Shown piece after piece: positions 63,394 through 64,000 of a stretch of 64,000 bases of DNA. The notes below the pieces were generated by a model. The model ran no database searches. It saw only the letters and a program-made list of their open reading frames with translations, and was not told the DNA's origin. Source of the stretch: Streptomyces tsukubensis (GTDB taxonomy: Bacteria > Actinomycetota > Actinomycetes > Streptomycetales > Streptomycetaceae). Where the stretch lies: contig NZ_CP020700.1 of the NCBI RefSeq assembly GCF_003932715.1, positions 6,284,501 to 6,348,500 on the forward strand, in the 5' to 3' direction. Within the stretch, counting starts at the first letter, position 1. Every line of letters begins with the position of its first letter. The translations under genes were made by a program, and so were the position numbers.

Positions 63394-64000
63394 TCAGCGG
63401 CGGCCCGGTCCCCGGGTGGGAGGCGCGGTGGGCGGGGCCGGAGGTGGAGTGGCCGGGTGAGCCGGGATCAGGCGGAAATCGTGCTCGACACGCCGGATTT
63501 GGTTCATGACGGCGCGCAGCGGATCGGCGGGCAGTTGCTGCCAGGCGCCGTCGAGCCGGATCAGATTGGCCAGCAGATCGAGGCGGCGGGGCCGGGCCTG
63601 GAAGGCGACCCACTGGCACCCCTGGTCGTCGAGGGGCGGCGCCAGACCCGCGGTGATCGCCAGACGGTGGGCGATGGTCGCCCACTCCGCAGAGCCCAGG
63701 TCCCGGTCGGCGGGGTGCAGATCGACGCTGAGATGGAAGACGGGCTCCCTCACGCCCAGGTTGTCGGTGGCGAACGGCCACTCGAAGGTCGGGTCGTCCA
63801 GATGATTGATCCAGTCCACGGGCGTCCAGTGCCGCTCCTCGCCCTGTGTGTAGTCACCCAGCCGGTCCCAGTACGCGACCACCAGCTCCTGCCCCGATCC
63901 GGAATCGTCGCTGAGGGCCCGGCCCAGGGCTTCCTCGACGGGAAGGTAAGCGCTCAGACTCCGCTCCCACAGAAAGGCGATCACCGCCCGCCCCGGGCCG
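63394..64000 (-). CDS. relaxase-like protein lacking the metal-binding histidines (5' end outside window)
   Basis: About 200 residues visible; a GTG at 63984 is possible, but the frame is open to the edge (GPGRAVIAFLWERS), so the start is unknown. PVFHLSVDLHPADRDLGSAE and WATIAHRLAITAG ... GCQWVAFQARPRRLDLLANL with IRLDG follow the pattern of actinomycete MOB relaxases, where the segment reads like W-V-A-x-R-H-A-x-x-H-I-H. Here those His positions are Gln, Arg and Leu. Either a degenerate relaxase or a paralogue with a structural role. A Pro-rich tail ends it. Confidence 0.5.
   Translation of the reverse strand, partial: GPGRAVIAFLWERSLSAYLPVEEALGRALSDDSGSGQELVVAYWDRLGDYTQGEERHWTPVDWINHLDDPTFEWPFATDNLGVREPVFHLSVDLHPADRDLGSAEWATIAHRLAITAGLAPPLDDQGCQWVAFQARPRRLDLLANLIRLDGAWQQLPADPLRAVMNQIRRVEHDFRLIPAHPATPPPAPPTAPPTRGPGRR

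Noticed and set aside
48927..64000. A complete conjugation system within the window
   Set aside because: Only a coupling protein and a relaxase-like fragment are visible; no VirB4, channel genes, integrase or origin can be supported.

Overview
The base composition (very GC-rich), GTG/TTG starts, tight ATGA/GTGA gene overlaps and gene families point to an actinomycete, most likely Streptomyces. Everything below is read from sequence and family knowledge; no database search was run.

Left third (1-31 kb), chromosomal-style genes. A MauE/DoxX-type membrane protein (cut by the window edge) lies downstream of a 55-residue six-cysteine peptide. A TPR protein and a glycosyltransferase-methyltransferase fusion face a complete dTDP-L-rhamnose operon (rmlA-rmlC-rmlB-rmlD). 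A secreted collagen-like protein and a FAD monooxygenase follow. At 9.9-14.4 kb sits a SigK/RskA module: DipZ and a fasciclin lipoprotein diverge from an ECF sigma/anti-sigma pair, and three promoters share the CCATCC-N16-CGAA pattern, so it reads as a self-contained SigK regulon like the mycobacterial one. Then come a secreted TAP-type hydrolase, a cytochrome P450, a Tat-exported amidohydrolase and a frameshifted alkyl sulfatase. At 22.8-28.0 kb is an AztABCD-type zinc importer with two AztD-like lipoproteins and a Zur box between the divergent arms. A WYL regulator, an alpha/beta hydrolase and an AlkZ/AlkX-type protein follow.

Middle (31-48.7 kb). Around an L,D-transpeptidase lie gene remnants: a Tn3 transposase piece, an internally deleted polyprenyl synthetase and the 3' tail of an RNA methyltransferase gene. 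Next is a CRISPR array of 68 repeats and 67 spacers, then a full type I-E set: cas3, casA, casB, cas7, cas5, cas6e, cas1, cas2. The array is read on the minus strand from a leader beside cas3. Its older half has 28-bp repeats and its younger half 29-bp repeats. Between cas3 and casA are a decayed two-repeat array, an antisense 56-aa membrane protein and a perfect palindrome. A PDDEXK-DUF5655 nuclease gene follows cas2.

Right (48.9-64 kb). One long, translationally coupled minus-strand gene train looks like the cargo and mobilisation part of an integrative/conjugative element or plasmid: five DUF317-type proteins, a DnaB-N-only protein, a C5 cytosine methyltransferase, a PAPS-reductase-like PP-loop protein, a TraG/TraD-type coupling protein, helical proteins in a duplicated cassette, and at the edge a relaxase-like protein lacking the expected histidines. 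Several genes here have no ATG/GTG/TTG where homology or the ribosome-binding site demands a start. The integrase, attachment sites and right boundary are outside the window.
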